Position numbers and translations under genes: made by a program
In this document: positions 31,001 through 43,833 of the stretch, one piece after another
How the letters are laid out: each line of letters begins with the position of its first letter
How positions within the stretch are numbered: position 1 is the stretch's first letter
The notes under the pieces: generated by a model
What the model was told of the DNA's origin: nothing
The model's input: the letters and a program-made list of their open reading frames with translations, nothing else
The model's database searches: none
Source of the DNA: Vicia villosa
Taxonomy: Eukaryota > Streptophyta > Magnoliopsida > Fabales > Fabaceae
Reading direction: 5' to 3'
DNA length: 64,000 nucleotides
Assembly (NCBI RefSeq): GCF_029867415.1
Contig: NC_081186.1
Coordinates: 22,447,915-22,511,914, forward strand

Positions 31001-34000
31001 ATGTTTTAAATGTTTTCTTAAATACTTTGAAATACATATATTCATTTTGTTTTAACCTAATTACTTTGTGAATAATGTTATGATAAAACCCTATTTATTT
31101 AGGTCTTAATTAGGTATAGATTTCATCTTTGCCTTAATTAAGTTGACTTTTGTCAATTTGCAAAATTGTTTTCAATCTCCGATTAAACAGACGATTAAGG
31201 TTTTCAAACAACAAAACCTTATATCATTTCAATCTTTTTTTCAACTATTTTCATAAACAGTAAATCATTTTTAAGTGGGCCTCTAATAGAGTATAAGTCC
31301 CAAAAACCTTCTCTTCTTAGCTTGTTTTCAAAACTGTATTTTCAAAATCCTCTCTCTGTTTTCAAAACATTCTTCTGGTATTTGAAGGGCATTATTCCCG
31401 GTGAAACTCTTCAGATACCTATGTGACCTTTGTCCATCTTCACTTCTTCTGTTTTAAAAAACCATTAACTGTTTATCATATATATATTCAACTGTTATCA
31501 ACAAAACAACAAAAATACTGTTGAGGCTCTGTACATACTTCTTCAATGGCCTCCACTCCATCCAGGTTAGGCTTTACAAGCTTTCAATTTACAGTCTTTG
31601 TTTAAATTACTGTCAAATATAAACTGTGCATATATTAGTTTAGAACTACGTTTGAGTATAAACCTTAGGACAGTTAAACTATATATATATTATAGGAATA
31701 TGACCTAGGATTGAGAATGTCTTCCCGGTGAAGGCTCTTTCCTAATTAGAGATCTGTAGTTCAAACCCCCAAGATGAATTATTCCCGGTGAAACATCTTG
31801 GCAAAAACCTTAGAATCCAAATAATAGGACACATCCACCCAAAGAGGAATTATTCCCGGTGAAACCTCTTACCCATTTGCTTAGAGCCAAAATAAGTTCA
31901 AAACTACATAGCTTTCTCTTGTGCTATAACAAGGACCCTCGATTAGCCTCCTCTTGGGCTTTGTACAAGGACCCACAGGCTTCTTAAAAGCATTTCCAGC
32001 TTCCTCTTGAGCTTGTATACAAGGACCCATCAGGTTTCTTATAAACATAGGAACAGGTCTTTAGTCACCTTTTAGCCTACCCTGGTGAGTTTCTTCCAAT
32101 TTAAACCAGACTTTAAACAAACTAAGTTTGTCTCAATTTTGCATTGAGTACATTTTTGGAATGAGAGACATGGACAGTCTCTGTCACCCTTATCTTCATC
32201 AATCTTCCTTAGCAGAGTCTGGGATCCATGTTTGGTCACCCTCAGCATTGAGTCAGCCTTCATCTTGGGCTTTAAACAAGAAGTCTCACTAGATAATCTT
32301 TCTGCCAATCCTTTCATCCCTTAATAATTAATGGAGTGCTACCCACATCTGTCAAAAATGTCAAAACCCCTGGAAAGGGTTAGCCTCCAAAGTCAATTAA
32401 TAAAAAGAATGTCAAAAAAAATAATAAATTCATTCTCTTAGGAGATAATTTCCCCAAAAGAGTCAAAACCCCTGGAAAGGGTCAGCCTCCAAAAAAACAT
32501 GATAAAGTCAGTCTTTTAACAGACAAATTCACCAGCTGAGTCAAATCCCTGGAAAGGGTTAGCTTCCAAAGAAAAACAGTCTTTTTTTTAATCTCCAGTA
32601 GAGTTTAAACCAACAAAAACAGTTAGCCTCAACCTTGGGCTTCATACAAGGCACCCAAACAATAAAACTCCCCTGTCAAGAGTCAGCCTCAACCTTGGGC
32701 ATTGTACAAGGCAGATAATAGAGTCTCCCCAGTGAGTTCTTCATCATTCAGTAGCCACAACCTTGGGCTTTGTACAAGGCAGATAAACCATATCTTTCAT
32801 GTGTCAAAGAATTCCTAACACTTAGGATCTTTCCCCATATAGTCATCCATACTTAATTCATTTAAGAGTCCGCCACAACCTTGGGCTTTGTACAAGGCAG
32901 AAAATAATGTTTTCCCTAGCAACAGTTAGCCACAACCTTGGGCTTTGTACAAGGCACACAAATAGAGTCTCCCTAAGCAGAGTCAGCCTCAATTCTGGGC
33001 TTTGTACAGAACACAAAATACCCTGTAATTAACCCCCAGTGGAGCCATCTCCTAGAGTCAATAATATTTAATCAATCAAAAGCCTCAAGCTTGGGCCTCA
33101 TACAAGCCAGCTAAAGTCAAATCTTTTATACAGTAGATAGACATAGCTTATCTCCATAGAGAGATATTTTTACTACTCTACCACATTCAAACAAACAAAC
33201 ATTTCATTTCAATTTTAATCAAGTCTCCCATTTAGGATTTTGAAAGGCATGAGCTGGCAGTAAAACCCAGACATGTGGTAACTTTCCCTAATTTGGATGA
33301 GCATCTTTCTTTCATTTAAGAGGCATTTGACTGGTATACTTGCACATACACAAGTAAGGTCCCCCTCTTGAATGAAATGAATTCAGTTATTCTGTCACTC
33401 CTTTAAATGTTTGTGGTAGAATAGTACAAATACCTCTCTGTAGAGATAATTTCATGTCTCTTTACTGTAAACAGAGATTTAATTCCAAGCTTCAACCTTG
33501 AGCTTCAAGCAAGGCACCAAAAATAATTAATTTCCCTAGTTAGTTCCCCGAACTACATTAAGCTCTGACTTCCACTAGGGATATGTAGGCATGAGGTTCA
33601 CAAGGAATCTCAGCGAGCTAATAAAATACCAAAAATAGTCAGTTTGTCTGTCTGTCTTTCTTTAATCAATTCTCTCTCCTAATACAAAGGAGAAACTTTC
33701 CCAATCATAGCAATAAACACAAACACAATGACACAGAGAAGGTTCCTGTAGAGTACTACAGATATGTAGGGTGTTTAAACACTTCCCTATGTATAACCGA
33801 CCTCCCGGACTCCAGAATTTCTAGTCTAGGTGTAAATCCCCACACTTAGCAAACTCCTAGGGTTTAGTTGAGATCTTTTTTTCCCTTTCCTACTCGTAGG
33901 ACAAATAAGAAAGTTCGTGTGATATCGTAGGAAGAACTGAAATAAAATTCATCCCACCACGGGCGCATTCTCCTTCCAAATTTCGCGTGAAGGGTTTAGC

Positions 34001-34049
34001 GTGCCGTCCTCCCAAGTGAAACGGGGAGGTAAAGAAAACGACCACCACA
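28084..34049 (+). repeat. 3' LTR of Ogre A
   Basis: 5966 bp, TGTCATACCC...CCACCACA; followed by target duplication ACAAC at 34050-34054. It matches the 5' LTR along its length with scattered substitutions and small indels, for example in the GTCT repeat near 33640. One patch (29230-29315 against 10190-10275) is far more diverged than the rest. It contains the same TATA box (29626-29633), tRNA-like modules and hairpin arrays. Confidence 0.95.
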
Positions 34050-34054
34050 ACAAC
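34050..34054 (+). other. Target-site duplication of Ogre A (right)
   Basis: ACAAC, the match of 9036-9040. The copia1 coding sequence resumes at 34055. Confidence 0.95.
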
Positions 34055-35790
34055 CTAGAAAATATCATGCTGCCAAACCTAAAGAATATCATGCTGTTCC
34101 TCCTGTTAATTATTATGCTAAACCCAAGTTCAATCAGAACTTGAGAAAAACTAACAAGAAAGGACCCAAGAAATTGTGGGTACCTAAGGAGAAGATGATT
34201 TCTGTTGCAGATATCCTTGGCAGCAAAGAAGACAAAGCACAAAATGTCATGGTACATGGACTCTGGGTGCTCGCGACACATGATGGGAAGAAGGTCTATG
34301 TTCCAAGACCTGGTGCTTAAGTCTGGTGGAGAAGTCAAGTTTGGAGGAGATCAGAAGGGCAAGATTATTGGCTCTGGAACCATAAGTATTGGTAACTCTC
34401 CTTCCATAACTAATGTACTTCTTGTAGAAGGATTAACACATAACTTATTGTCCATAAGTCAATTAAGTGACAATGGTTATGATATAATCTTCAATCAAAA
34501 ATCTTGCAAGGCTGTAAGTCAGAAGGATGGCTCAATCCTATTTACAGGCAAGAGAAAGAACAACATTTATAAGATTGATCTTTCTGATATTGAGAAGCAG
34601 AAGGTGACTTGCCTTATGTCTGTTTCTGAAGAGCAATGGTCTGGAACAGAAGATTAGGACATGCTAGTTTGAGAAATATTTCTCAGATTAACAAACTAAA
34701 TCTGGTCAGAGGACTCCCAAATCTGAAATACAAATCAGATGCTCTTTGTGAAGCATGTCAGAAGGGCAAGTTCTCCAAACCTGCATTCAAGTCTAAGAAT
34801 GTTGTCTCTTCCTCTAGGCCGTTAGAACTTCTGCACATTGATCTGTTTGGCCCACTCAAAACAGCATCTGTCAGAGAGAAGAAATATGGATTAGTCATCG
34901 TAGATGATTATAGCCGCTGGACATGGGTAAAGTTCTTAAAACACAAGGATGAGTCTCATTCAATGTTCTTTGAATTCTGCACTCATATTCAATCTGAGAA
35001 GGAGTGCAAAATCATAAAGGTCAGAAGTGATCATGGTGGTGAATTTGAGAACAGATTCTTTGAGGAGTTCTTCAAATAAAATGGTATTGCCCATGATTTC
35101 TCTTGTCCTAGAACTCCACAGCAAAATGGAGTTGTAGAACGAAAGAATAGGACTCTACAAGAAACGGCCAGAACCATGATCAATGAAACCAATATGGCTA
35201 AGCACTTCTGGGCAGAAGCAATAAAGACTGCATGTTATATTCAGAATATAATCTCTATAAGACCTATTCTAAATAAGACTCCTTATGAATTGTGGAAGAA
35301 TAGAAAGCCCAACATTTCATATTTTCATCCTTTTGGATGTGTTTGTTTTATTTTGAATACTAAAGATCATCTTGGTAAGTTTGATTCTAAGGCACAAAAA
35401 TGTTTCCTTCTTGGATATTCTGAACGCTCTAAAGGCTACAGAGTATACAATACTGAAACATTGGTTATAGAAGAATCAATCAATATCAGATTTGATGATA
35501 AGCTTGTTCTTGAAAAGCCAAAGCAGTTTGAGAATTTTGCAGATATAGATATTGATATATCAGAAGCTGAAGAACCAAGAAGCAAAGTTTCAGAAGCTGA
35601 AAGTCTCAGAAGCAAAGGATCGGAAGATCAAGTTGCTGCATCTTTAGAGAATCTCAGAATTTCTGAAGAGCCAACAGTCAGAAGATCTTCTAGACTCACC
35701 TCAGCTCACTCAGAAGATGTGATCCTTGGGAAGAAAGATGATCCTATCAGAACTAGATCATTTCTAAAGAATAATAGTCAGAAGCAGTGA
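34055..35790 (+). pseudogene. pol: Protease-integrase part of copia1 pol, frameshifted, RT/RNase H missing
   Basis: The gag frame runs on from 34055, then must shift near 34200-34250 to read the protease ([11 protein letters not shown] at ~34250). A second frameshift near 34636 precedes the pre-integrase zinc region (RLGHASLRNI ... CEACQKGK). Integrase core follows ([30 protein letters not shown]), cut by an in-frame TAA at 35077-35079. The usual start of the RT region (DPIRTRS) is reached at 35740-35760, after which the frame ends at 35790 and no RT or RNase H follows; the third ORF starts ~400 bp on. A deletion of about 2 kb is inferred. Not functional. Confidence 0.85.
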
Positions 35791-36203
35791 TCAGAATCAG
35801 AAGATGAAAAGCTCTATTCTCCAATACAATGCAACACAGCTGTCATCAAGTGTTTTCTAATGGTGAACACGTGTTTGCACGAATGGTAAAAGCGTGAGTG
35901 AAACTGATGGGACGCCGCCCTAGGTAACTGTGTTAAATCATTTCAATTACCATGTTCTCTCACCTAACATCACTCATCATTTAATGCATTTGATTTCAAT
36001 TGATTCTGTAACTGTTCATTCTCATAATTTAATTGTATTCTTTTTCAAATCCGCCTCTATAAATATATTTCAAATCATAACGTTTATCTTTTTCGCTCCC
36101 ATTCTCTCTCTCTTCTTGCATGCATTTTTGCAACCTCTTTGGCCTTTTCTCAAACCCTAAACGCAAACCCAGAAATATTTCTTGCAATCTCAGTACTGTT
36201 TCA
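35791..36203 (+). other. Spacer between copia1 pol remnant and third ORF
   Basis: No coding support. A TATA-like TATAAATATATT at ~36058 and a TCTCTCTCTC run at ~36105 precede the third ORF by ~150 bp, which could be a promoter for a separate message. Suggestive only. Confidence 0.4.
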
Positions 36204-39200
36204 ATGGCTGCTTCATCATCTCTCAACGCTGGTTCCTCTGTTCCTCTTCATCTTCAAGAAAAAGAACAACAGATTGTTCCTGTGATCTCTTGCTCTATTC
36301 CCAAAAAGGAGTTGGAAGTTATATGTGAACTTATGGTAGACTTTGATAGTCTGGAAGAACATGAATTTCACCTTAAAGAAGATATCATATTTCAAGGATG
36401 GACTTCGTTATTTGCTGAGTTCTGTGGACCGGTTAACCCAGATCTAGTAAAGGAATTTTGGGTGCATGCTGATGTAGCCCCTAAATCAATTCTTTCTTTT
36501 GTCCACGGGAAGTTTGTGGTCGTTACTGAAAACATCCTGAGAATGATGTTTGACCTAAGAAACCTTGAAGGTGTTCATGAAGTTGATCAAAGGGCTGATT
36601 GGGAGGAGGTTTTGGCTACTCTTTATACAGACGTAAAGAAAACAAAGCGCGTCAAGGACATGAAGGATCTCTACAAGATCTGGACCAAGATTCTTCTGGG
36701 GTGCTTCTATCACAGAAAATCAACTCATTCTGCAGACTTTGTCAACAATGAGCAGAAGTATATTCTGTATTGCATCGCTACTAAGAAGAAGGTTGATATT
36801 ATCTACATAATCTTCAATCATATGTGGAATGCTGTAAAAGATTCCAAAAACGCCTTCAGAATAAAGAAGGGTACTATTGTTCCTTTTGGAAGAATTATTA
36901 CAAACCTTCCGATCCATTCCAAGATTGTGGAGGACTTGGAAGCTCAAGGGATCATCAAATATCTTGTTGTTGACACAGGGAGCTGCTTGAATGCTCTCAC
37001 TTTGAGAAAGATGAGTGTTATTGAAGCTATCAGACAAACCCCTCAACCTCTTCCTGGAGCAAGAAACAGAAGAGATCCTGTTCTTGCTGACTTTGAAACC
37101 TTCTTCAGAAGTGAGCTGCCAGGAGTCAAAACTAGATATCTGAACTCACTCAAGGAAGAAAAAGAAAAAGGTGCTCATGCAAAAGGAGGTCGCAAGAAAG
37201 CTTCTACTTCCAGGCCTGCTACTTCGGAAGATGTTTTAGAAGCTGCTCCTGAATCTATTGTCAAGAAGGAAAGAAGGACAAAGCGAAAATTTGATCATCC
37301 TTCTGATAACCAGGAGAAGGTAGTCCAGAGTGTAGCTGCTGCTACTATTGTTGTTGAGAAAGCTGTTCAAGAAGAAGTTGTTGCTGAAGAAGCTCAGGTT
37401 GCTTTAGTTGAAAATAAAAAGAGTAAAAATGAAACTACTGAGAAGAAGAAGAAGAAGAGAAAGATGAATAACAAGAATGTGGAAGATGAAAAGGTTGTTG
37501 AAAAGAAGAAGACAAGGAAAAGAAAACTCATCATTGAAGACTCTGAGGATGAAGTAGAAGAAGTTCAAGAAGCTGTGAATCAGCAAACAGAAATCATTCA
37601 AGGACCAACAACTCAAGAAGTTGAAGGTCAGAAGGCTGTTGATAATGAGGAGGAGAGACTGGAGTCTGCCAAAAGAAGAGAAATTTCTCTTGGGAAGGCA
37701 AAGATTGTGGAAGAGTAGAAGAGTAAGAAGCAGAGGAAGCTTGAGGTTGTGTTTGAAGCAATTCAAAAGGTGTCCAAAGGTATACATCTCTCTGAACCTG
37801 ATTCTGCTCCTGCTTTACGTTCAGAAGTTGCACCAATAAATGTTGCTCAAACCCCTGAACCAGTAAATCAACCAGAAAAAGCCCCATCAGAATCACCCAT
37901 AAACATCCATGTTCTCACACCTCCTTCTTCTCCTGTAACCAATACTCTTACCCCTTCTCATTCACCCATCACAAATGTTCCCATTCCTCCATCTCCACCC
38001 ACAACCAACATTGCTTCTGACCAGGCCCTTGAAACCCCTGTTCTTGATATTCAACCCCTTCAAACTCTCTTTCCACCTCACACAAATATATCCACCTCTC
38101 AACCACTACCTCATGCACACTATGAACCCATTCCTTCCACCTCTCAAAATAATCCCTCAGTATATGATCTTCCAGATTCTGCATCACATGAGCAATTGCT
38201 CCGTGACTGCAATTACACTCCCAAGCCTCGCCCTGAAGCTGAACTGGTAGTGTTAGATTCTGAGAATGAAGCAGAATCATCCTTCCGTTTTGATAGAGAC
38301 CCTCAACCCTACCTTGTTCTGAAACCAGACTCTCCCATAACCAAAACAAATCCCGCCGAGCATACCCTATTGGTGTAATTTATGAAATGGTAAAGAGGAA
38401 TATCAGAAGAGTCTTTGATACTCTCATAATAGTTCAACATGCTGGATTGAATGATGTTGCTATGCGAAAATTCTGGAGAATCTTTCGAAGAAAAGCAGAT
38501 GCTTATTTTCAAGAACTTCAGGAAATTTGTGTGGAACTTGCTCCACGACCTTGAGGAATTCTGAGGAACTATGAAGACTTCTGGTTCAGTCGTCTTGGAG
38601 GGAGATATTGCTTTGAAGAGAAAGAATTCATTGATGAACTTGCAGAAGCATGAGTTTCTGCGGATATGGAAGCCAACCTCTGTAGGACTATTGTGGTCTG
38701 GAGACCTAAGTATCCAGTTCTGACTGGAGACTTCAAGTCACTGTTTGACTTTCTGAGAGAAAATCCTTCTGAGGAAGACCCAAATATGGTCATTCCAGAA
38801 GTTGTTGACCCGCCAGAAGTTGAAGGTCCTTCTGCTCCATGGAATCTTGCTGCCATTCTTCAAGCTCTTGAGAATGGAGATTCTGATCTTCCTGCTCCAG
38901 AATATGAAGAAGATGCTTCTAGGGAAGAAGTTGATGCTGAGATTCATCCTGAAGGGACTATTCCTGTTGAGGAAAATCAAGTTGATGATCTCACGATGGA
39001 AGTTGCAGTTGAGAATGTTGTCCCTCTGGACAGAAGTTGTGAAGCTTCTTCTGGTGAACCCTCTCTTCTGGTGAAGACTCTAGAGGTTATTCAGAAGAAT
39101 CAAGCTGAGCTAGCTTCTCGTATGGACAAGCAAGATGACATCAATGCTGAGTTCCGCTCATTCATGGAGAGGCAGACTGAGAGCAATGCTGGGATTCATG

Positions 39201-39241
39201 ACATGCTGGCCAAGATTATGTCTAAGCTAGGGTCGTCTTAG
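36204..39241 (+). pseudogene. Third ORF of copia1 (plant-transposon-protein type), broken
   Basis: ATG at 36204 (MAASSSLNAGSS) is preferred over 36120. Residues to ~300 form a folded domain (FQGWTSLFAEFCGPVNPDLVKEF ... ILRMMFDLRNLEG ... RIITNLPIHSKIVEDLEAQG) like the putative plant transposon protein domain found after pol in SIRE-type elements; sometimes called env-like, but I see no signal peptide or transmembrane segment. Then Lys/Glu-rich basic-acidic repeats and a Pro/Ser/Thr-rich stretch. Lesions: TAG at 37716, a frame change near 38350, stops at ~38551 and 38651; the tail (38666-39241) ends SNAGIHDMLAKIMSKLGSS. Function unknown. Confidence 0.75.
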
Positions 39242-40230
39242 TCCTTTGTGTCTTAATTGTTTTCTTTGTTTATTGCATCTGTCTTTTATGCATCTCCCTT
39301 GTATCTTCTGATAATTCTCTTTTGCAATCAATGAAAATTATCCTCTTTTCTCTCATATTGTTTTGTTTTTCATCTGAATCTTTTGTGTTTTTGATGTTAT
39401 GACAAAAAGGGGGAGAAACTGTGATAAATGATCTGATTTATATTATCAGTTGCTGGGAGTAAGTCTCCACATTTCTAACAGAACTTGCAAGCTCTATGTC
39501 TTTGAGTGTTTTGCAGAAATTGAAGATATTCTTAAAAGCTCAACATGAGAAACAAAGACATGAGGAAAAGCAGTTTTGTATGGAAGCAAGCTCATGGAAA
39601 TTGAAGCAAGCTGAGTGCTGTGAAGCTTCAAGATCAGAAGCAAGAAGGAAGAATGTTATGATATTCTGATGATAGAATATGCTCTAACTCATTCTTATTC
39701 CTTATATGTTCTGATGCATGTTTTTTGTTCTAAATATGCTCTAAAACATTATGGTTTTTTCTCTGATACATATTATATGTTCTGATACATATTTTATGTT
39801 CTGATTCATTCATGCTCTGACTTTTGTCGTTTAGTTTGTTCTGTAACATTTCAGGATGTAGAGATGCTCTGATGATGCTCTGGTACATTCAACAATGTTC
39901 TGATACAATCTAGCATGCAATGATTCAAGAAGAAATTCAAAGCTCTGAAGCTGTCCTATGGAAGCAAGAAGCAGAAGCTATGAATGTTCTGAAGATCTAA
40001 GCATATGTGATCGTCTCAACTGAAATGGAAAATACTCAGGGAAGTCCTTTATTTATAAATTTCTTCCAGTATTTATTTCAGGGGAGATTGTTAATCTCAG
40101 GGGGAGACATATTCACACACTATGTTTATATGCTTATGCTATAACTGTGTAATTCTTTAGCCGTCTGATATTCTGATTGCAAATTCATATCATTTATATA
40201 TGTTTTTGTCATCATCAAAAAGGGGGAGAT
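39242..40230 (+). other. 3' untranslated region and polypurine tract of copia1
   Basis: No ORF. Purine-rich AAAAAGGGGGAGA occurs at ~39400 and again directly before the LTR (40217-40229, AAAAAGGGGGAGA); the second is the polypurine tract. The interval has many short TGCTCTGAT/TTCTGATAC-like repeats. Confidence 0.75.
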
Positions 40231-41361
40231 TGTTAGAACAAGATTTGTTCTGATCAATATTCTTAGTTTTGATGATAACAATGTATATGAATTTTGTATG
40301 AGATAATGTGGTACTCTAATACTATGCAATTTCCATTTCAGGAATTGTATAAAGAGTATGCACAAAATCAACGCAAGAAGCACTACCTCAGAAGGTTCAG
40401 CATGCAACATCAGAACATGGTATGGCAAGACATCAGAAGATGGTCAAGCAGAATCAGAACATGGTCTATGGAAGCATCAGAAGAACTTGAGATCAGAAGC
40501 AGAAGCACTGAAGTTCTCATGGTATCACGCTAAGAAGCACTTCAAGGTCAAAAGACAAGAAGATGCTCTGCACCAAGCTGTTTGACTCTGATGATATTCA
40601 AACGTTGTTTACACAAACATCAGATCAGAAGCAAGTACAAGATGGCAGGCTATGCTGACTGACAAAAGGAACGTTAGAAGCTATTAAAGGCAACATCAGT
40701 AGACACAGCGAAAGCAAGGCTCGAGGTAGTTGACAAAAGAGTGAAACATTAAATGCAATGCTGTACGGATTACGCAAAGCATTAAATGCTCCCAACGGTC
40801 ATCTTCTCAAACGCCTATATATTGAAGTTCTGATGAGAAGCTGAATACAACACTTGCGCAAATATACAGAAACGCTGTCAAATTCAAAAAGCTCTCAAAC
40901 TTCATCTTCAACCTCACTACATTGCTGTTGTAATATTTTAGTGAGATTAAGCTTAAACTTAAGAGAAAATCACAGTTGTGATAATAGCTTTTTAAGAAGC
41001 ATTGTAACTCTTAAAAGAATTTGTTTACATTAATTTGTAAGAACTAGAGTGATCAGGTTGTTGATCAGAATACTCTAGAAAGTCTTAGAGGGTATCTAAG
41101 CAGTTTGTTCCTAGAGTGATCAGGTTGTGATCAGTATACTCTAGAAGACTTAGAAGTTGTCTAAGTGGAGAACCATTATAATCTTGTGTGATTAGTGGAT
41201 TAAATCCTCAGGTGAGGTAAATCACTCCAAGGGGGTGGACTGGAGTAGTTTAGTTAACAACGAACAAGGATAAAAATCATTGTGCAAATTGTTTTTATCT
41301 TACAAGTTTTAAAGCTACACTTATTCAAACCCCCCCTTTCTAAGTGTTTTTCTATCCTTCA
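40231..41361 (+). repeat. 3' LTR of copia1
   Basis: 1131 bp, TGTTAGAACAAG...TATCCTTCA. TATATATT at 40816-40823 is a candidate TATA box. Its last 139 bp match the 5' LTR remnant; the whole matches the minus-strand LTR of copia5 (61269-62414). Confidence 0.9.
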
Positions 41362-42862
41362 CAACTCTCCCACAGTAGTGGCATCTCCATTCCTGAAATT
41401 TCCCTTTTGTTTGGTTCCAATTCCTCGTTTCATGATGTCATGACATTGATGCTGACATCTGCTTAATAGGAATTGTTTCCTGTTCTGACTCTTTTGACCC
41501 TAGATTAGATTCATTTCCAAATCCTAATCCAGACCGATTTCCTCCTTTTTGACCAATTTCAAGAATCTTTTCAAGGGAGTCAGTTCCATTGTTCAGCATT
41601 CTAATTGATCGTGACATCTGATCTAGTTTGTAGTTGAAGATGCTGATTTCACCATTGAGATGTGCTACGGTTGCTAGGAGTTCTCTTTTCTCGACTTCCA
41701 ATTCTTCTAAAACTTTCTTATGTTTCTCCTTTATCCTCCACATTTCAGCACTCTTGATCCTTATATCATTGTATGAGATGGCCAGTTCTTCAAAGGTAGG
41801 GACCTTTTTGTTGTTTTTGTGATTAAGTGTACACACACTTGTTAGAGCAGCACATTCCTCTTCACTATCACTATCTGAGTTTTCATCAGATCGAGTGGCA
41901 GACATACCTTTTCTTTGCTCTTTGAGGTAGGTGGGATATTCAACTTGAATGTGTCCATATCCTTCACAACCGTGACATTGAAGATCTTTTTCCAGAGCTA
42001 CCTTTTCTTCAGCTGAGGTTCTTCTGTTAGGAGCATATGTTTTGGTAATGTCATTGGTAGTGTTCTTGACATTGAATCTGGACTTCTGACCAACCCTTTT
42101 GATAAATCTGTTGAATTGTTTTCCAAGCATGGCTATGGCTTCTGATATATCGTCATTATTTCCATCCTTATCATCTGTGTTGGTGATAAACGCTATGCTT
42201 TTGTTCTTCTCTTCAACGGGCTTACAAATGCTCAACTCAAAGGTTTGTAGAGACCCAATGAGTTCGTCCAGCTTTATTTTGCTGATGTCTTGGGCTTCCT
42301 CTATGGCAGTTACCTTCATATCAAACCGCTTGGGCAGTGATCTGAGGACCTTCCTTACCAATTTTTCTTCAGTAATTTTTTCTCCTAAGGCACTTGAGTT
42401 GTTTGATATCTCAAGAATATTCATGTAAAATTCATAAATGGTTTCATCCTCTTTCATCTTGAGATTTTCAAAATTAGTGGTGAGTATTTGAAGTCTCGAC
42501 ATCTTTACCTTGGACGTGCCTTCATGTGCTGTTTTGAGAATATCCCAAGCTTCTTTAGCCAGCTCACAGTGTTACACAAGTCTGAAGATGTTCTTGTCGA
42601 TACCATTGAATATTGCACTTAGGGCCTTGGAATTGCCCAACGCTAACTCTTCTTCAGATTTGCTCCATTGAGTTTCAGGAATTAGAACAGTGGTTCCATC
42701 TTCCAGAATTTTCTCAGGATGTTTCCATCCACTTTCAACAGCTCTCCAGGACTTGCTGTCCACTGACTTAATGACTGCTACCATACGAGGTTTCCAGTAG
42801 TCATAGTTAGAGCCATCCATGATAGGTGGTCTGTTTCCAAACACTAACAGTTCCTTCTCCAT
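41362..42862 (-). pseudogene. gag: Gag of copia2, broken
   Basis: Starts MEKELLVFGNRPPIMDGSNY at 42862. One in-frame TAA at 42572-42574 interrupts it, and the same frame continues to a stop at 41438 (MSRLQILTTNFENLKMKED, zinc knuckle [15 protein letters not shown] with the last Cys replaced by Tyr). Beyond a frame change near 41440 the second zinc knuckle begins and is cut at 41362 by copia1. Supplies the N-terminal half that copia3 lacks. Confidence 0.82.
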
Positions 42863-42920
42863 AGTACCAGAATTTTGTTATCCCTAGATCTCACCCAGAT
42901 GTAAACATGCAGGGTGTCTG

Positions 42921-42931
42921 CTCTGATGCCA
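42921..42931 (-). other. Primer-binding site of copia2
   Basis: Minus strand TGGCATCAGAG, as in copia1, 2 bp inside the LTR end at 42934. Confidence 0.75.
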
Positions 42932-42933
42932 AT

Positions 42934-43833
42934 TGAAAATTATAGTAATACACGCTCGATGTCAAACTGGATGTTATGACATCCACAATTACGCAACACA
43001 TACAATAATAACAAACGGCATAAAACAGTAAAGAATACACAGAATTGTTTACCCAATTCGGTTCAAACAAACTACTCTGGGGGCTACCAAGCCAAGGATG
43101 AAGTCCACTATTAGCAGTATCAATTCAGAGCTAAACTCCCAGTTTACAACTCCTCACTTAATCACTACCCAATGACCCTTCTACCTAGGTTCTACCTAGA
43201 TATGGAATATCTCTATTCCACTCCCCCTTAATCACAGCAGTGATAACACATACACAATAAACAATTACAGATAGAATACACACTTCAAAAACACACCTTG
43301 ATCTACTTAAAAGCTTCAATCAAGAGACACACACTCGTGCTTAAAAGCTTAGAGTGACACAACTAAAACACAAACTAATTCCAACGCAATCATCAAAGAT
43401 AATAGCGTGGATCATAAGAGACAGTTACAGAACAACCGTTCTTCACAATACACAATCTTCTGTCTGCGTTCCAAATTAGGATTGCAGTTCTTTTTATATG
43501 CAGTCTTGGGCCTTGGGCTTTTTTAGAAACACATTAGGGTTAACAAAGTTAACCTAATTCACACGCCAACTGTCTGTTACACAATGTGCTGTCAGTAGGA
43601 TCTTCTGAACGAAATTTGCAGCACTCAATAAAAAGTTTCCTAAACAGATAAAAGTGATAAATCAGGAAACACAATTAATAAAAACTAACAGCTCCTGCTG
43701 TCACACATGGATGTCATGACATCGATCATGACATTCATTACAAAACCTGTATTTGCTCCACACATATATGCAACCTGCATATACACAATCAACCAGGTAT
43801 GTTTTACCAATAATGCGGCCAACATGCAAAACA
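42934..43833 (-). repeat. 5' LTR of copia2
   Basis: About 900 bp; plus-strand ends TGAAAATTATAG and GCAAAACA. The left edge is fixed by the PBS; the right edge (43833) is inferred from the CA end and comparison with the copia3 LTR. Minus-strand TATAAAAA near 43490 is a candidate TATA box. Confidence 0.72.

Larger units (their letters stand above)
9041..34049 (+). mobile_element. Complete Ogre-type Ty3/gypsy (Tat lineage) retrotransposon 'A'
   Basis: 25,009 bp between ACAAC target duplications. Order: 5' LTR (5977 bp), PBS, leader, ORF1, gag-protease, intron-like gap, RT-RNaseH-aRNaseH-integrase, long 3' untranslated region with hairpin arrays, polypurine tract, 3' LTR (5966 bp). Ogre elements of legumes are known for this size, giant LTRs, the ORF before gag, dual RNase H and a spliced intron between PRO and RT; all are visible here. 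ORFs are long and uninterrupted and LTRs are nearly identical, so the insertion is recent and may be competent. Confidence 0.96.
7156..41361 (+). mobile_element. SIRE-type Ty1/copia element 'copia1', defective, split by Ogre A
   Basis: Order on the plus strand: 5' LTR remnant, PBS, gag, [Ogre A 9041-34049], protease-integrase, third ORF, polypurine tract, 3' LTR. Its 5' LTR is cut by element B. Its right edge at 41361 abuts copia2 gag; the base run 41362-41366 (CAACT) should be its target duplication, partner outside the window. Without A it spans about 9.2 kb in the window. RT and RNase H are missing and gag-pol has several stops and frameshifts, so it is not autonomous. The SIRE assignment rests on the gag start, domain order and extra ORF after pol. 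Confidence 0.85.
41362..43833 (-). mobile_element. Ty1/copia element 'copia2', 5' part, minus strand
   Basis: From right to left: 5' LTR (42934-43833), PBS, gag up to the second zinc knuckle, then cut by copia1 at 41361/41362. The rest of pol must lie beyond the left edge of copia1, outside the window. Closely related to copia3 in gag and partly in LTR (shared CTGGGGGCTACCAAGCCA). Confidence 0.85.

Noticed and set aside
36120..36203. N-terminal extension of the copia1 third ORF from ATG 36120
   Set aside because: Follows a CT-rich leader closely; the ATG at 36204 begins the Ala/Ser-rich start typical of these proteins.
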